Assembly (NCBI RefSeq): GCF_007997015.1
Contig: NZ_VOSM01000006.1
Location: 186,001-250,000 of the forward strand
Reading direction: 5' to 3'
Length of the DNA: 64,000 bases
DNA from: Lujinxingia vulgaris
GTDB taxonomy: Bacteria; Myxococcota_A; Bradymonadia; Bradymonadales; Bradymonadaceae
The notes beneath the pieces are model-generated. The model was not told the DNA's origin and did no database searches. It saw only the letters and a list, made by a program, of their open reading frames with translations. Positions 61,923 to 64,000 of the stretch are shown here, piece by piece. A program made the position numbers and the translations under genes. How positions within the stretch are numbered: position 1 is the stretch's first letter; every line of letters starts with the position of its first letter.

Positions 61923-62489
61923 ATGAAGTTGAAGATGCCGATCTGCCAGAACACCGCGTTGCGAGGACTACTGCTGGCGCTTGTCGCCACCGGATTGATG
62001 GCCTGCGAGGTGGCCGATGAGCCCGAGCTTGAGACCGAGACGGAGCTGAGGTCCGAGGGGGCTCGCGATGAGTCCAAAGTCCCTGAGGCGATCGAAGAGC
62101 CCGGGGCGGACGAAGCCTCGGATGAAGCCGCCGAAGAGAATGCCGGTGATGAGGAGAGCGCGGCGTTGGGTGAAGGCCAGCAGGCCGCGCCGGCTCAGGG
62201 GGCTGCGGGCATGATGCAGGGGGAGATCGACGACGAACAGGTCAAGGCTTTTGCCCAGGCCTATGTGGCCACGCAGCCGGTGCAGGCTGAGGTGCAGCAG
62301 AAGATGGCCGGCGTGCAGTCGCCTGAAGAAGCGCAGAAGGTGCAGCAGGAGGCGATCACCCAGATCCAGTCGGCGGTCGAAGAAGCCGGCATGCCGTTTG
62401 AGGAGTACGCGATGTTTGCGCAGCGCCTTCAGCAGGACACCGCGTTGCAGCAGCGCTTTGAGGCGGAGCTGGAGCAGGTTCAGAACTAA
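61923..62489 (+). CDS. DUF4168-type lipoprotein
   Basis: 188 residues; GAGGAG six bases before the ATG. Lipobox TGLMAC (Cys28), then a very acidic linker (about 30-85, EEPGADEASDEAAEENAGDEE), then the DUF4168 helical domain (DDEQVKAFAQAYVATQPVQAEVQQKM ... EYAMFAQRLQQDTALQQRFEAEL). Function unknown. The domain is likely held in the periplasm or on the surface by the linker. Confidence 0.82.
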   Translation: MKLKMPICQNTALRGLLLALVATGLMACEVADEPELETETELRSEGARDESKVPEAIEEPGADEASDEAAEENAGDEESAALGEGQQAAPAQGAAGMMQGEIDDEQVKAFAQAYVATQPVQAEVQQKMAGVQSPEEAQKVQQEAITQIQSAVEEAGMPFEEYAMFAQRLQQDTALQQRFEAELEQVQN

Positions 62490-62542
62490 AGCCCGTGCAT
62501 AGCGCGAAGGCCGTGATTTAGCGCGGTCTTCGTGAGGTGAAG

Positions 62543-62578
62543 AAGCCGCCCCCGGGAGCTCCCGGGGGCGGCTTTTTT
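62543..62578 (+). terminator. Strong rho-independent terminator
   Basis: A perfectly symmetric stem built on AAGCCGCCCCCGGGAG and its complement, with a T-run of six; 54 bases after the DUF4168 stop. Confidence 0.9.
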
Positions 62579-62831
62579 GCGTCTTTGGGGAGAGTTTTTA
62601 GAAAAGTAAAAATGCTCATCCATTTCAGTATTCCCGGTTTTCTCTGGATTCTTGTGGGGATTTGTAACATAAGGGAGGTGGCGAAACATTCGTTTACATC
62701 GCGATGAAGGCGGTTTCACGCCGGCAGCCAGGCTCTCAAGGGGGGTGTACGAGAGAGCGTTCAGGCTGAGTGGTGAGCTGTGTCCGGCGGCCCTTTCTTC
62801 TTAAAAAAAACCGTAATTTTCGGCTTGATTG
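62579..62831. other. Intergenic region before the Cys-rich gene
   Basis: About 250 bases, AT-richer than the surroundings, with no gene and no recognised repeat. It presumably carries the promoter of the next gene. Confidence 0.4.
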
Positions 62832-64000
62832 ATGACTTCTAAGCGCTCTCGATGGTTGAGTTCCTGGTTGGTGGTGGTGCTCATTTCTCTGGGACTTTTG
62901 TCGTGCTCGGATCCTGACGGGGAGGTGATCGTACCGAACCCCGGCGACGACCTGGACGTGGGTGATCTGCTCGATGTGCCGGACGCGCCGCTGCCCGATG
63001 TGTCGGTGGATACGGGCGATGCGACGCCGGCGCCGACCTGCGACGATGGCGTTCAGAATGGCGAGGAGACCGGCATCGATTGCGGCGGCGCCGACTGTGA
63101 GGCGTGTGAGCCGGGTCAGGGCTGCGAGGGCGCGGGCGACTGCGCAAGCGGGCTGTGTCAGGACAATGTCTGTGTGGGCGCGGGCTGCGAAGGCGTAAGC
63201 TGCGATGAGGGCCAGGCCTGCTACCGGGGCCAGTGCTACGCGGCGTGCGATGAGAGCGCCGAATGCGGCGCCGAAGAGCGCTGCTTTGAAGGCGCGTGTA
63301 CCGCGTTGAGCTGCGACGATGTGATCTGCGGTGTGGCCGAGACCTGCTACCGCGGTGTCTGCTATGCGGCCTGCCAGGATGATAGCGGCTGCTCTGAGGA
63401 AAGCGCCGAGTGCGTGGAGGGCAGCTGCGTGGTGCCCACCTGCGACGACGGCGTGCAGAACGGCGATGAGTCCGATGTGGATTGCGGCGGCTCGAGTTGC
63501 GAGGCCTGCGAGGTTGGCCAGCAGTGCGGTGCAGACGCGGATTGCGGCGAGGCGCTGGCGCAGCCCTGGGGCGACTGCCAGTTCGAAGAAGGCGATGTGT
63601 GCACCCAGGCCGGGGTGCAGACGCGTATGGTTGAGATCTTTAGCTGCGGTGAAGATGGCGTGTGCGCCTCCGAGGAGATCGAGGAGGGACAGCAGTGCGA
63701 ACGCGTGACCGAAGCCGAAGTTTGCGCCGATGAGATTTTCGGGGAGTGGTCGAGCTGTGAGGCGCTGGAAGGCGCCGAGGCCGATCTCTGCACCTATGAA
63801 GGTGAGCGCCGTCGCACCGTGACGAGCTTTGCCTGCGCCTCGGAGAGCTGCGAGCCCACCGAGCGCGAAGAGGTCGAGAGCTGCGTGCGCGAGACCGACG
63901 CCGTGGAGTGTGGCGATACCATCACTGGTGAGTGGTCGAGCTGTGAGGCGGTGGATGGTGCCTCGGTGTGCGCGCTGGAAGGTGAGCGTCGCCGCGGGAT
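62832..64000 (+). CDS. Cys-rich surface lipoprotein with thrombospondin-like repeats, 3' end outside window
   Basis: 389 full codons are visible and the frame is open to the last base. Lipobox ISLGLLSC (Cys25), acidic linker to about 75, then Cys-rich blocks that repeat: CDDGVQNGEETGIDCGG and CDDGVQNGDESDVDCGG are near copies about 130 residues apart (the myxobacterial Cys-rich type), and CYRGQCYAACDE / CYRGVCYAACQD likewise. The end has repeats of GEWSSCEALEG, GERRRTVTSFAC and ESCEPTEREEVESC, close to thrombospondin type 1 (WSSC...RRR...C). ATG chosen for its clear lipoprotein leader; no strong ribosome binding site. Confidence 0.8.
   Translation, partial: MTSKRSRWLSSWLVVVLISLGLLSCSDPDGEVIVPNPGDDLDVGDLLDVPDAPLPDVSVDTGDATPAPTCDDGVQNGEETGIDCGGADCEACEPGQGCEGAGDCASGLCQDNVCVGAGCEGVSCDEGQACYRGQCYAACDESAECGAEERCFEGACTALSCDDVICGVAETCYRGVCYAACQDDSGCSEESAECVEGSCVVPTCDDGVQNGDESDVDCGGSSCEACEVGQQCGADADCGEALAQPWGDCQFEEGDVCTQAGVQTRMVEIFSCGEDGVCASEEIEEGQQCERVTEAEVCADEIFGEWSSCEALEGAEADLCTYEGERRRTVTSFACASESCEPTEREEVESCVRETDAVECGDTITGEWSSCEAVDGASVCALEGERRRG

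Overview
The window is GC-rich DNA (about two thirds G+C by eye), densely packed with genes. It is unusually full of predicted lipoproteins with Asp-rich or Cys-rich exported regions, alongside a beta-propeller lipoprotein, DUF2267, COG3014/LpoB and heme/copper oxidoreductase-type proteins. That combination suggests a delta-type bacterium of the Myxococcota/Bradymonadales kind. This placement is inferred from protein style; no rRNA or other phylogenetic marker was found. No tRNA, rRNA, IS transposase or cas gene was recognised.

Layout. 1-1140 is the 3' part of a beta-lactamase-fold serine hydrolase. 1268-8576 holds a small lipoprotein and a minus-strand TetR / membrane-fusion / RND operon, whose last gene is a single reading frame joining an RND permease to a TolC-like outer-membrane protein. 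8660-11400 is a recombination-scarred segment: two truncated 3' ends of a DUF1111 di-heme gene share a 121-bp perfect repeat and flank an AT-richer cassette of three small genes. 12351-15249 has a beta-barrel, a COG3014 lipoprotein and an LpoB-like lipoprotein. 15495-24118 runs on the plus strand: PPC-domain lipoprotein, heme/copper monooxygenase, TPR protein, vWA-like lipoprotein, superoxide dismutase and DUF547. 24127-26758 is a HEAT-repeat lipoprotein plus a lysophospholipase-type hydrolase. 27045-36609 holds more exported proteins, including a FadL-like barrel, a beta-propeller lipoprotein and three tandem Asp-rich paralogues. 37103-46155 has MsrA, YaeQ, an NTF2-like protein, a modular Cys-rich lipoprotein, DUF2267, DUF4336, a UMF1 transporter and SixA. 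46612-53622 is an apparent stress/energy operon (HPF-cold-shock fusion, Lon-like protease, PPDK), then a phosphopantetheinyl transferase. 53643-62489 has RpoH, a globin-sensor histidine kinase with its NtrC-type regulator, a CBS protein, a dihydrolipoamide-dehydrogenase-like enzyme, a GST-fold protein, YitT and DUF4168. The window ends inside a Cys-rich lipoprotein gene.

The most unusual content is intergenic. Family 1 is a 13-bp palindrome, TGACC-NNN-GGTCA (or CGACC-NNN-GGTCG). It occurs more than 40 times, and within a cluster neighbouring copies start 23, 33-35 or 44 bp apart, which leaves linkers of about 10, 21 or 31 bp, close to one, two or three helical turns. Each linker length carries its own sequence. 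The largest cluster has 18 copies (42771-43372). Family 2 alternates two different palindromes (CGGAA-GN-TTCCG and GGCAAA-NN-TTTGCC type) with centres 21 bp apart, giving an exact 42-bp period over ten copies (36709-37099), with a four-copy relative at 8844-8985. The big arrays lie between convergent gene ends. I read them as phased binding arrays or structured 3' elements of unknown function; this is inference.
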